Source of the DNA: CAIVPM01 sp964615145
GTDB taxonomy: Bacteria; Bacteroidota; Bacteroidia; Chitinophagales; Chitinophagaceae
Direction: 5' to 3'
Assembly: GCA_964615145.1 (NCBI GenBank)
Contig: CAZTOP010000007.1
Span: 25,088 to 89,087, forward strand
DNA length: 64,000 nt
The translations under genes and the position numbers were made by a program. Positions 55,058 through 63,189 of the stretch are shown one piece after another (position 1 is the stretch's first letter; every line of letters begins with the position of its first letter). The notes beneath the pieces were generated by a model. It saw only the letters and a program-made list of their open reading frames with translations, had not been told where the DNA came from and ran no database searches.

Positions 55058-56995
55058 ATGAGCTATTCTTATCAAATAAAATCTTTCGAGGAATATAAAG
55101 AAGTTTACCAAAAAAGCATTGAACAACCCGAAACATTTTGGGCTGAAATTGCCGAACATTTTACCTGGAAAAAGAAATGGGATAAAGTATTAGAATGGAA
55201 TTTTACTGAACCTAGAATAGAATGGTTTAGTGGTGCAAAACTCAACATTACAGAAAACTGTATCGACAGGCATTTAAAAACAATGGGCGATAAACCTGCT
55301 ATTATTTGGGAACCCAATCATCCAGATGAAAGAGTTCGTACAGTAACCTATAATCGTTTACACAAAAGGGTTTGCCAGTTTGCACAGGTGTTAAAAAACA
55401 ATGGTGTAAAGAAAGGAGATAGGGTTTGTATTTATATGGGAATGATTCCTGAATTGGCTTATGCAGTTTTAGGTTGTGCAAGAATTGGTGCTATTCATAG
55501 CGTTATTTTTGGAGGCTTTTCTGCACAAAGCATTGCTGATAGATTAGAAGATGCAAAAGCTGAATTTATTGTTACTTGCGATGGTGCTTATCGTGGCGAA
55601 AAAGTGATTCCATTAAAGGGTATTATTGATGATGCTTTGATAGGAAATAAAACAGTAAAAAAAGTAATAGTTTATACCAGAACACGCACACCAGTTTCAA
55701 TGATTAAAGGAAGAGATATTTGGTGGGAAGATGAAATGGAATTTGCAGAACATCAAGTAGAAAAGGATGGTGTTGTCTCTTTTGAAGCAGAAGAAATGGA
55801 TGCCGAAGATCCATTGTTTATTCTTTATACAAGTGGCAGTACAGGCAAACCAAAAGGTGTGGTACATAGTAGTGCAGGCTATATGGTTTGGACAAACTAT
55901 ACTTTCGTTAATGTGTTTCAATACCAACCAGAGCAAGTGCATTTTTGTACAGCAGATATTGGCTGGATTACTGGTCATAGTTATATTGTTTATGGACCTT
56001 TAAGTGCTGGTGCTACAAGCCTAATGTTTGAAGGCATTCCAACCTATCCCGATGCTGGAAGATTTTGGGATATTGTAGATAAACACAAAGTAAATATTTT
56101 ATACACTGCACCCACTGCTATTAGAAGTTTAATGAGCTTTGGCTTAATTCCTTTGGGCGGAAAAGATTTATCATCATTAAAAGTTTTGGGAACAGTGGGA
56201 GAACCAATAAATGAAGAAGCCTGGAACTGGTATAATGAAAATATTGGCAAAGGAAAATGCCCCATTGTTGATACTTGGTGGCAAACAGAAACTGGTGGTT
56301 GTTTAATCAGCAATTTTGCTGGCATTACTCCTTCAAAGCCAGGATGGGCAACACTTCCTATGCCAGGTGTGCAACCTATTTTGGTTGATGATAAAGGCAA
56401 TGAAGTAACAGAAAAAGATGAGAATGAGATGTTGAAAGGAAACCTTTGCATTAAAGCTCCTTGGCCTAGTATTTTAAGAACAACTTATGGTGATCATGAA
56501 CGTTGTAGAACAAACTATTTTGCAACATATCCTAATTTATATTTCACTGGAGATGGTGCTATAAAAGATGAAAATGGTTTTTATAGAATTACTGGTAGAG
56601 TGGATGATGTGCTAAATGTGAGTGGTCATAGAATTGGAACAGCTGAAGTTGAAAATGCTTTGAATATGCATGCCGATGTTGTAGAAAGTGCAGTGGTTGG
56701 TTATCCTCACGATATTAAAGGACAAGGCATTTATGCTTATGTAATTTGTAGTCATTTTCATAGTAGTGAAGATCAAACAAGAAAAGATATTTTGCAAACC
56801 GTAACTCGTGTTATTGGAGCTATTGCAAAGCCCGATAAAATTCAGTTTGTAAGTGGTTTACCCAAAACAAGAAGTGGAAAAATTATGCGAAGAATTTTAA
56901 GAAAAATAGCTGAAGGAGAAGTTGAAAACTTGGGCGATACTTCAACTTTGCTTGACCCCAATGTTATTGACGAAATTAAGAACGGTAGATTATAA
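55058..56995 (+). CDS. acs: Acetyl-CoA synthetase (AMP-forming)
   Basis: Activates acetate to acetyl-CoA through acetyl-AMP. It is 645 residues, close to the usual 650. Visible motifs: N-terminal acs extension (FEEYKEVYQKSIEQPETFWAEIA), AMP-binding P-loop YTSGSTGKPKGVVH, DTWWQTETGG, the hinge YFTGDGAIKDENGFYRITGRVDDVLNVSGHRIGTAE, and the regulatory Lys608 in PKTRSGKIMRRILRKIA, the site reversibly acetylated in other bacteria. It begins a rightward pair with nadE (72 bp to that start) and is divergent from the MFS transporter. Confidence 0.97.
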   Translation: MSYSYQIKSFEEYKEVYQKSIEQPETFWAEIAEHFTWKKKWDKVLEWNFTEPRIEWFSGAKLNITENCIDRHLKTMGDKPAIIWEPNHPDERVRTVTYNRLHKRVCQFAQVLKNNGVKKGDRVCIYMGMIPELAYAVLGCARIGAIHSVIFGGFSAQSIADRLEDAKAEFIVTCDGAYRGEKVIPLKGIIDDALIGNKTVKKVIVYTRTRTPVSMIKGRDIWWEDEMEFAEHQVEKDGVVSFEAEEMDAEDPLFILYTSGSTGKPKGVVHSSAGYMVWTNYTFVNVFQYQPEQVHFCTADIGWITGHSYIVYGPLSAGATSLMFEGIPTYPDAGRFWDIVDKHKVNILYTAPTAIRSLMSFGLIPLGGKDLSSLKVLGTVGEPINEEAWNWYNENIGKGKCPIVDTWWQTETGGCLISNFAGITPSKPGWATLPMPGVQPILVDDKGNEVTEKDENEMLKGNLCIKAPWPSILRTTYGDHERCRTNYFATYPNLYFTGDGAIKDENGFYRITGRVDDVLNVSGHRIGTAEVENALNMHADVVESAVVGYPHDIKGQGIYAYVICSHFHSSEDQTRKDILQTVTRVIGAIAKPDKIQFVSGLPKTRSGKIMRRILRKIAEGEVENLGDTSTLLDPNVIDEIKNGRL

Positions 56996-57055
56996 AAATT
57001 AATATTTTGATGCAGATTTATCAAACTTCATAAAAGTCCTTACTAATTGTCAATT

Positions 57056-57063
57056 TATATTTG
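57056..57063 (+). promoter_or_regulatory. -7 box (TAnnTTTG) at the nadE start
   Basis: TATATTTG is an exact -7 match ending only 4 bp before the ATG at 57068, so the mRNA would be nearly leaderless. It lies inside the longer TTG-initiated frame, which supports the later start. No proper -33 TTG was seen. Confidence 0.35.
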
Positions 57064-57067
57064 CTCA

Positions 57068-58750
57068 ATGAAAGTTTTTCTTGCACAACAGAATTATCAT
57101 ATTGGCAATTTTGAAGTTAATACACAAAAAATAATTGAGGCTATTGAAATAGCAAAAAATCAAAATGCAGACCTAATTGTTTTTAGTGAAATGAGTATTT
57201 GTGGCTATCCTGCCAGAGACTTTGTTGAGTTCAAAGATTTCATTAATAAATGTTATCAATCCATAGAAGTAATAAAAGAGCATACTGCTGAAATAGGTGT
57301 TATTATTGGATCTCCGGCACACAACGCTATTAAAGAAGGTAAAGATTTATTCAATGCAGCTTTCTTTTTATACAACAAACAAATCATTGCCGAAGTTCAT
57401 AAAACGCTTTTGCCAACCTATGATGTATTTGATGAATACAGATATTTTGAACCTGCATATAATTGGAATGTTGTAGAATTCAAGGGTAAAAAATTAGCAA
57501 TTACAATTTGTGAAGATATCTGGAACTTAGGCGATAATCCTCTGTATAGAATTTGTCCTATGGATGAGTTGATGAAGCAGCATCCTGATATGATGATTAA
57601 TCTTTCTGCATCGCCATTTGATTACACTCATAATGAGGATAGAAAAGCTATTATTAAAGCCAATGTATTAAAGTACAAATTGCCTTTAATTTATTGTAAT
57701 GCTGTTGGCAGCCAAACAGAAATTGTATTTGACGGAGCCAGTTTGGTTTTTGATAAAAATGCCAATTTATGTATTCAGTTACCAATGTTTGCCGAAGCTT
57801 TAGATGCTGTTGAAATTAATGATGATGGCACTATAAATTCCAAAATTTTGGAACAAGCATCGGCTGTTCCAAATCAAGAATTGAATCCAATAATTTTAGA
57901 TGAGAACCTGAATATTGATCAAATATATCAAGCACTTGTTTTAGGCATTAAAGACTATTTTGCTAAAATGGGTTTCAATAAAGCAATTCTTGGAAGTAGT
58001 GGAGGTATTGATAGTGCAGTAACATTGGCGTTGGCTTGTGATGCTTTAGGAAAAGATAATGTAAGAGCTATTTTGATGCCTTCACCTTATTCTACAGAAC
58101 ATAGCGTAAACGATGCAGTAGAGCTTAGTAAAAACTTAGGTAATCCTTACGACATTATTAAAATTGCCGATATTTATCAAGCATTTTTATCAACCCTAAA
58201 ACCCGTTTTTAAAGACCTTCCATTTAGCGTTGCAGAAGAAAATATTCAAAGTCGTAGTAGGGGAAATATTTTAATGGCAATAGCCAATAAGTTTGGATAT
58301 GTATTGTTAAACACAAGTAATAAAAGTGAATTAGCCACTGGATATGGAACGCTCTATGGTGATATGGCTGGAGGCCTTGGAGTGTTGGGCGATTGCTATA
58401 AAATGCAAGTGTATGCTTTGGCAAAATATATAAATCGAGACGAAGAAATTATTCCAAATAATATTATCGATAAAGCACCAAGTGCAGAGTTAAGACCTAA
58501 TCAAAAGGACAGTGATAGTTTACCAGATTATTCTATACTTGATAAAATATTATACCAATATATAGAACGGAGACAAGGGCCTGTTGAAATTAAAGCACAA
58601 GGATTTGATGCTGCTTTAGTGGATAGAACTTTGAAAATGGTGAATAATAATGAATACAAAAGGAATCAGTTTTGCCCAATTATAAGAATATCTCCCAAAG
58701 CATTTGGTGTTGGCAGAAGAGTGCCAATAGTTGGAAAATATTTGAATTAG
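57068..58750 (+). CDS. nadE: Glutamine-dependent NAD+ synthetase
   Basis: Amidates nicotinic acid adenine dinucleotide to NAD+ using glutamine. From the ATG at 57068 it has 560 residues. The N-terminal nitrilase-type glutaminase domain (1-260) has the triad Glu41 (VFSEMSICGYPARD), Lys112 (HKTLLPTYDVFDE) and Cys148 (TICEDIWN). The C-terminal synthetase domain has the PP-loop SGGIDS (311-316), NTSNKSELATGYGTLYGDMAGG, and PSAELRPNQKD. The longer frame begins with a TTG at 57047. Its stop codon directly abuts that of the convergent mreD gene. Confidence 0.96.
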   Translation: MKVFLAQQNYHIGNFEVNTQKIIEAIEIAKNQNADLIVFSEMSICGYPARDFVEFKDFINKCYQSIEVIKEHTAEIGVIIGSPAHNAIKEGKDLFNAAFFLYNKQIIAEVHKTLLPTYDVFDEYRYFEPAYNWNVVEFKGKKLAITICEDIWNLGDNPLYRICPMDELMKQHPDMMINLSASPFDYTHNEDRKAIIKANVLKYKLPLIYCNAVGSQTEIVFDGASLVFDKNANLCIQLPMFAEALDAVEINDDGTINSKILEQASAVPNQELNPIILDENLNIDQIYQALVLGIKDYFAKMGFNKAILGSSGGIDSAVTLALACDALGKDNVRAILMPSPYSTEHSVNDAVELSKNLGNPYDIIKIADIYQAFLSTLKPVFKDLPFSVAEENIQSRSRGNILMAIANKFGYVLLNTSNKSELATGYGTLYGDMAGGLGVLGDCYKMQVYALAKYINRDEEIIPNNIIDKAPSAELRPNQKDSDSLPDYSILDKILYQYIERRQGPVEIKAQGFDAALVDRTLKMVNNNEYKRNQFCPIIRISPKAFGVGRRVPIVGKYLN

Positions 58751-59284
58751 TTATGCTGCATTTGTTCTATACTTTCCTTTTCTAAAAAATAACATTTCTG
58801 TTATAAAAATTAGTACCAAACTTACAAATGAGGTTGCTGCTACTTTGCCAATAAAATATAAAAATGAACCAAAACTTAACCATTCAATAAACACTAAATA
58901 AAAGTGATGAATAAAGGTTAATAAAACAATATATAAACTATAAGGTCCCCAACCCATGCTACGCACAGAAGGTTCTACAAAGCTTTGCTCTGTTGATTCT
59001 TGTGCAATGAATAAGTTTAATAAAAAAGGTCTTAAATAAGCAATTAAAGTACAGGGAGCGGCGAGCAAGCCAGGGGTTCCAAGAAAATAATCTACTGTCA
59101 TTCCAAATGAAAAACCCACTAATAATAATAGCCATCTATTAATTGAAAAAGGCAGCCAGAGTATGAATAAAAAGTATAGATACGGAGTAACAAATTGACT
59201 AAGTGGTTGTACTCTGCTCAATACAAAAACCTGCACAAATGCAAACAAAATAAATCGAAATATATTTTTAAGTAAATTACTCAT
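58751..59284 (-). CDS. mreD: Rod shape-determining protein MreD
   Basis: A 177-residue inner-membrane protein with about five helices, placed directly after mreC with an 8-bp overlap, which implies translational coupling. Internal features fit MreD: the N-terminal RFILFAFVQVFVLSRVQPLSQFVTPYLYFLFILWLPF, a GFSFGMTVDYFLGTPGLLAAPCTLIAYLRPF segment, and a final SFVSLVLIFITEMLFFRKGKY. Part of the elongasome with MreB, MreC, RodA and PBP2. It is the last gene of the mre group; the next gene (nadE) converges without a gap instead of the usual mrdA. Confidence 0.9.
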   Translation of the reverse strand: MSNLLKNIFRFILFAFVQVFVLSRVQPLSQFVTPYLYFLFILWLPFSINRWLLLLVGFSFGMTVDYFLGTPGLLAAPCTLIAYLRPFLLNLFIAQESTEQSFVEPSVRSMGWGPYSLYIVLLTFIHHFYLVFIEWLSFGSFLYFIGKVAATSFVSLVLIFITEMLFFRKGKYRTNAA

Positions 59285-60149
59285 TCCCTGAATTAAATTG
59301 TAGTTTTCTGGTTAATGAATCCAATTTATTTTGCTCCTCGTAATAATGATTTAAAATTACATTTACATACTGTAAAGTAGAAAAATTTGTTGCTGATTTT
59401 ATTTTTAAAGAATAAGTATCTCCTTGAGCATCTGTTCTTATTTCAGAAACAGTTCCAATCATCAATAATGAAGGAAAAGATGGTGAATAATTGCTAGTTA
59501 CGATAGTATCACCTTTTCTAACATCAACAGCTTTGCTAACCTTTTTCATTGTTAAATAATTAGCATCTTTTCCATCCCATTCAACGTTTCCAGATTGATG
59601 GTCTCCTTTTTTGAACATTGCAGAAACAGAACTGTTCCTGTTCAACAAACTCATAACTACACTATAATTTTCGCTAACTGTTACTACTTTTCCAATAATT
59701 CCCAATGGGCCAACTACACCCATATCTTTTTTTACGCCTTGTTTATAACCTCTTTCAAGTGTAATAAAGTTTGATGCAGAGGAAACATTATTGTTCACCA
59801 CCAATGCAGGTAGGTAAGTATATTTTCTGTATCTATTTGATGTGTCTTTTATTAAAGTATCAGTAACAATAAGTTTTGAACTATCAGATGCTACAAAATT
59901 GCTTGCAAGCTGTCCTTTTAATTTTGCATTTTCTATGGCTAATTCTTTATTGGCATCAACTAAATTAAAGTATCGTGTAACCTTATTTACCTCTGTATTA
60001 ATTTTCCCAGTTATTTCATTTGCTTGTGTGTAAAAAAAAGCCTCATGAGTTCTACTATGTTTACTTAAAGAGATAATACATATCAACTGTAGAATAAAGA
60101 AGGTGATAAGATTAAAGTATTGCCGTATGAAGAGGAAAATGTTACGCAA
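59277..60149 (-). CDS. mreC: Rod shape-determining protein MreC
   Basis: A 290-residue elongasome scaffold anchored by one membrane helix (about 10-28, FNLITFFILQLICIISLSK). It has a coiled coil (about 60-80, ANKELAIENAKLKGQL) and a periplasmic double-beta-barrel domain containing TLERGYKQGVKKDMGVVGPLGIIGKVVTVSENYSVVMSLLNRNSSVSAM and VRKGDTIVTSNYSPSFP. It is separated from mreB by 94 bp that contain an intercistronic hairpin, and overlaps mreD by 8 bp. Confidence 0.94.
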   Translation of the reverse strand: MRNIFLFIRQYFNLITFFILQLICIISLSKHSRTHEAFFYTQANEITGKINTEVNKVTRYFNLVDANKELAIENAKLKGQLASNFVASDSSKLIVTDTLIKDTSNRYRKYTYLPALVVNNNVSSASNFITLERGYKQGVKKDMGVVGPLGIIGKVVTVSENYSVVMSLLNRNSSVSAMFKKGDHQSGNVEWDGKDANYLTMKKVSKAVDVRKGDTIVTSNYSPSFPSLLMIGTVSEIRTDAQGDTYSLKIKSATNFSTLQYVNVILNHYYEEQNKLDSLTRKLQFNSGNE

Positions 60150-60182
60150 CTTTTTGGGGTCTTTAGTAATTTGTTTCTAGTT

Positions 60183-60234
60183 TTTGTGTGTTGGTCTTTT
60201 GTAAATACATTTCTTGCAAAGACTAACACACAAA
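60183..60234 (-). promoter_or_regulatory. Intercistronic hairpin between mreB and mreC
   Basis: The arm at 60183-60201 pairs with 60217-60234 (TAACACACAAA against TTTGTGTGTTG, one bulge and one mismatch) around a 15-base loop. It lies 10 bp after the mreB stop. No U-run follows in the minus direction, so it is more likely an attenuator, processing or mRNA-stability site than a full terminator. Confidence 0.5.
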
Positions 60235-60243
60235 GTCCAAAAA

Positions 60244-61269
60244 CTATTTCATTATAAAAGGATAGTGTTGATAATTCTTTAATGCTAATCCAGTACCTCT
60301 AACTACTGATTTCAGTGGGTCTTCTGCTATATGAACAGGCAACTTAATTTTTGCACTTAATCTTTTATCCAAGCCTCTAAGTAAAGCACCACCACCTGTT
60401 AAATACAATCCTCTTCTATAAATATCAGCCGCTAATTCAGGAGGAGTTGTTTCTAATGCTTTTAAAATTGCTTCTTCTATCTTAAAAATACTTTTATCCA
60501 GAGCTTCGGCAATTTCTTGATAGGTTACCATAATTTGTTTTGGTATACCAGTAACCAAATCTCTACCATTTACAGCCATATCTTCTGGTGGGGAGTCTAA
60601 GTCTTTTAAAGCAGCACCAACGTGAATTTTAATTTGCTCAGCAGTTCTTTCGCCAATCAATAAACTATGATAACGACGTAATGCTTCCATAATATCCATT
60701 GTAAATTCATCACCTGCAATACGAATACTTTGGTCGCAAACAATACCTGCCAATGCAATAACTGTAATTCCAGTAGTTCCTCCTCCAATATCAATAATCA
60801 TATTTCCAACTGGCTCCTCAACATCAATGCCAATACCCAAAGCAGCTGCCATTGGTTCGTGAATCATATAAACTTCCTTAGCTCCAGCTTGTTCAGCACT
60901 ATCACGCACAGCACGTTTTTCAACTTCTGTGATACTAGATGGAATACAAATAACCATTCTCCAGCTTGGTGGAATTAATGGTTTTTTAGGGTAAATCATT
61001 TTAATCATTTCCCTAATCATAATTTCGGCAGCATTAAAGTCGGCAATTACGCCATCTTTTAATGGACGAACTGTTCTAATACTTTCGTGAGTTTTCTCGT
61101 GCATTAGCAAAGCTTTTTTGCCAACAGCTAAAACTTCCTTTAAATTATTTCTATTAAGAGCCACGATACTTGGCTCATTCACAACTATTTCATCTCCGTG
61201 AATAATAAGTGTATTTGCTGTACCCAAGTCCATAGCGATTTCTTGAGTAAAAAAACTAAACATTCCCAT
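60244..61269 (-). CDS. mreB: Rod shape-determining protein MreB
   Basis: Actin-like filament protein that positions cell-wall synthesis. It is 341 residues from the ATG at 61269 (MGMFSFFTQEIAMDLGTANT), the usual start and length for Bacteroidota MreB; the frame opens 22 codons upstream. Visible are phosphate 1 (DLGTANTLI), connect 1 (ADFNAAEIMIREMI), phosphate 2 (IDIGGGTTGITVIAL) and the adenosine motif (LTGGGALLRGLDKRL). It is the first gene of mreBCD, followed by a hairpin then mreC. Confidence 0.97.
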   Translation of the reverse strand: MGMFSFFTQEIAMDLGTANTLIIHGDEIVVNEPSIVALNRNNLKEVLAVGKKALLMHEKTHESIRTVRPLKDGVIADFNAAEIMIREMIKMIYPKKPLIPPSWRMVICIPSSITEVEKRAVRDSAEQAGAKEVYMIHEPMAAALGIGIDVEEPVGNMIIDIGGGTTGITVIALAGIVCDQSIRIAGDEFTMDIMEALRRYHSLLIGERTAEQIKIHVGAALKDLDSPPEDMAVNGRDLVTGIPKQIMVTYQEIAEALDKSIFKIEEAILKALETTPPELAADIYRRGLYLTGGGALLRGLDKRLSAKIKLPVHIAEDPLKSVVRGTGLALKNYQHYPFIMK

Positions 61270-61367
61270 AGTGGTAATTTCCTTTTTTGCAAGGTAGGCA
61301 AAAGTGAATGAATTAAATGGAATTATCAAAACCAAGTTTGTTTTTTTAACTATTTGTGTATAGATGG

Positions 61368-61375
61368 TACTTTTG
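61368..61375 (+). promoter_or_regulatory. -7 box (TAnnTTTG) for pdxH
   Basis: TACTTTTG is an exact -7 match, 17 bp upstream of the pdxH ATG at 61393. No -33 TTG at ideal spacing was found. Confidence 0.4.
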
Positions 61376-61392
61376 TAGCCTAAATTGAGTTT

Positions 61393-62034
61393 ATGAATGC
61401 TTCTATTGCTGATATCAGAAAAGATTATACTTTAAAATCTTTGAATGAGGAAGATGTGACAATAAATCCCTTTGACCAATTTACCATTTGGTGGAATGAA
61501 GCTATTGACAGCAATATTGATGAAGTAAATGCAATGACTTTAGCTACAGTTTCTAAAGAATTAAAGCCATCAGCAAGAATTGTTTTGCTAAAAGATTATG
61601 ATGCTGCTGGGTTTACTTTTTTTACAAACTATAATAGTCAAAAAGCAAATGATTTGAAACAAAACCCTAACGCAACTATTTGTTTTTTTTGGAAAGAATT
61701 ACAAAGGCAAGTAAGAATTGAAGGGCTGGTAAATAAAGCTTCCAACGAAACCAATGATGAATATTTTAATTCAAGACCAGAAGGAAGCAAATTGGGTGCT
61801 TGGGCATCGCCACAAAGCCAAGTTATTAAAAGTCGCGATGTTTTAATACAAAATGAAGAGAGATATAAAACAGAGTTTAGCAATCAATTAATCCCCAGAC
61901 CACCACATTGGGGTGGATATAAACTAGTGCCCAATTATTTTGAATTTTGGCAAGGCAGAAGCAATAGATTACACGATAGAATTACATATAGTTTTGTAAA
62001 TGGCTTATGGAGAATAAATAGAATAGCTCCATAA
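61393..62034 (+). CDS. pdxH: Pyridoxamine 5'-phosphate oxidase
   Basis: FMN enzyme that oxidises pyridoxine or pyridoxamine 5'-phosphate to pyridoxal 5'-phosphate. It is 213 residues, the standard length. Family stretches include MTLATVSKELKPSARIVLLKDYDAAGFTFFTNYNSQKANDL, the FMN-contacting RQVRIEG, the segment SRPEGSKLGAWASPQS, and the C-terminal signature FEFWQGRSNRLHDRITYSF...WRINRIAP. It is divergent from mreB (123 bp) and convergent with the flavin-reductase-like gene, 4 bp between stops. Confidence 0.96.
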   Translation: MNASIADIRKDYTLKSLNEEDVTINPFDQFTIWWNEAIDSNIDEVNAMTLATVSKELKPSARIVLLKDYDAAGFTFFTNYNSQKANDLKQNPNATICFFWKELQRQVRIEGLVNKASNETNDEYFNSRPEGSKLGAWASPQSQVIKSRDVLIQNEERYKTEFSNQLIPRPPHWGGYKLVPNYFEFWQGRSNRLHDRITYSFVNGLWRINRIAP

Positions 62035-62038
62035 ATTT

Positions 62039-62929
62039 TTAAACAATATCACTCATTAATAAAACCTGCCAGGCTTTTTCAATATTGCCAAGCAATAATA
62101 ATTCTTTTGCATATTGATGAGTTTCTAATTCCATAGCAGCGGGATTAACGCTGTAATATTGAACAATGTGTCGCATTTTTTCATCATCAAAAGCTGGCTG
62201 AATACTGGGTATTTCGCTCACATTTGCCAGCATTCCAATATCATTGCCAGTTAAAACCTTACTGTATCTTATGCTATTAGGTAAAGCATCAACCCCAATA
62301 CCTAATTCTATATTGGGTTTTGGAACTTCAAATAAATTAGCGGCATTGCTTTGCAAATACCAATTGCCTCCGAGCCTTGCAATTAAATTAATTTTTCTTT
62401 GATCAATATTGTTTTTTTCATCATTTAAAATACTATCGTCCACGTGCATTAGTAATATTTCTGCAATAATTAATTGTCCAGCCCCTTTATTTTCTCCTAA
62501 GCTTTTTATCTCATTAACCTTACATTCAAATTTTATTTTTGCTTCTTTAACTAATGGTGGTTTAATAATGCTAGAGGGTTGTTTAGTAAAGCCAGCTTTA
62601 TCAAACTCATCAACACCTTTTGGGTATTCACAGCTGGATAAGCTTACCTGTTGAACCATATCAAAATCACAAATATTAATACCAACATCTGCAACTTCCA
62701 TTACATTTTCTAAAGTATGTTTAATAGTATTGTCTCTTACCCTTCTAGCTGGAGAAAAAATAACGATTGGAGGATTGGAAGAAAATAAATTAAAAAAACT
62801 AAATGGACTTAAGTTCACATTACCCTCTTTATCAATAGTACTTGCTAGTGCAATTGGTCTTGGTGCTATGGCATGTTGCAACCAGGCTTGTCTTTGTACA
62901 GGAGCTAGTTGTTGAATATCTATGTGCAT
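62039..62929 (-). CDS. Flavin reductase-like (FMN-binding split-barrel) protein
   Basis: A 296-residue protein with a flavin reductase-like split barrel in residues 10-200: the N-terminal HAIAPRPIALASTIDKEGNVNLSPFSFFNLFSSNPPIVIFSPARR is the FMN phosphate-binding region, followed by NVMEVADVGINICD. The C-terminal 90 residues form an extra helical part (…ELETHQYAKELLLLGNIEKAWQVLLM) often present in the Bacteroidota members. The electron acceptor is unknown; it could supply reduced FMN or act directly as a reductase. It lies alone, convergent with pdxH, another FMN enzyme, which may be coincidence. Confidence 0.85.
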   Translation of the reverse strand: MHIDIQQLAPVQRQAWLQHAIAPRPIALASTIDKEGNVNLSPFSFFNLFSSNPPIVIFSPARRVRDNTIKHTLENVMEVADVGINICDFDMVQQVSLSSCEYPKGVDEFDKAGFTKQPSSIIKPPLVKEAKIKFECKVNEIKSLGENKGAGQLIIAEILLMHVDDSILNDEKNNIDQRKINLIARLGGNWYLQSNAANLFEVPKPNIELGIGVDALPNSIRYSKVLTGNDIGMLANVSEIPSIQPAFDDEKMRHIVQYYSVNPAAMELETHQYAKELLLLGNIEKAWQVLLMSDIV

Positions 62930-63189
62930 TACTACAATTTAATGTTACAAACTTAATAGATTTAGTGTTTTATTACGTTTATGCTAATAACAAAAGAGTT
63001 TAGATGGTTTAGTTAATTTGTTTAAATAGTTGAGTAAAGTTAAACAGGAAAAATAAATACTCTGCGTTAGTTGTAATAAGTGTTTTGTTACTGAAAAATA
63101 ATAACCCTTTAATTTGGTAGGTTATTTATATGCATACAAATAAAGGGATAAAACAAACATTTTATACATAGTCAACTTATCTTCGCCAA

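Noticed and set aside
62930..63189. Region upstream of pheS inspected for a leader attenuator
   Set aside because: No Phe-rich leader peptide or clear hairpin with T-run was found; only A/T-rich sequence with a weak TATCTTCG box near the start.
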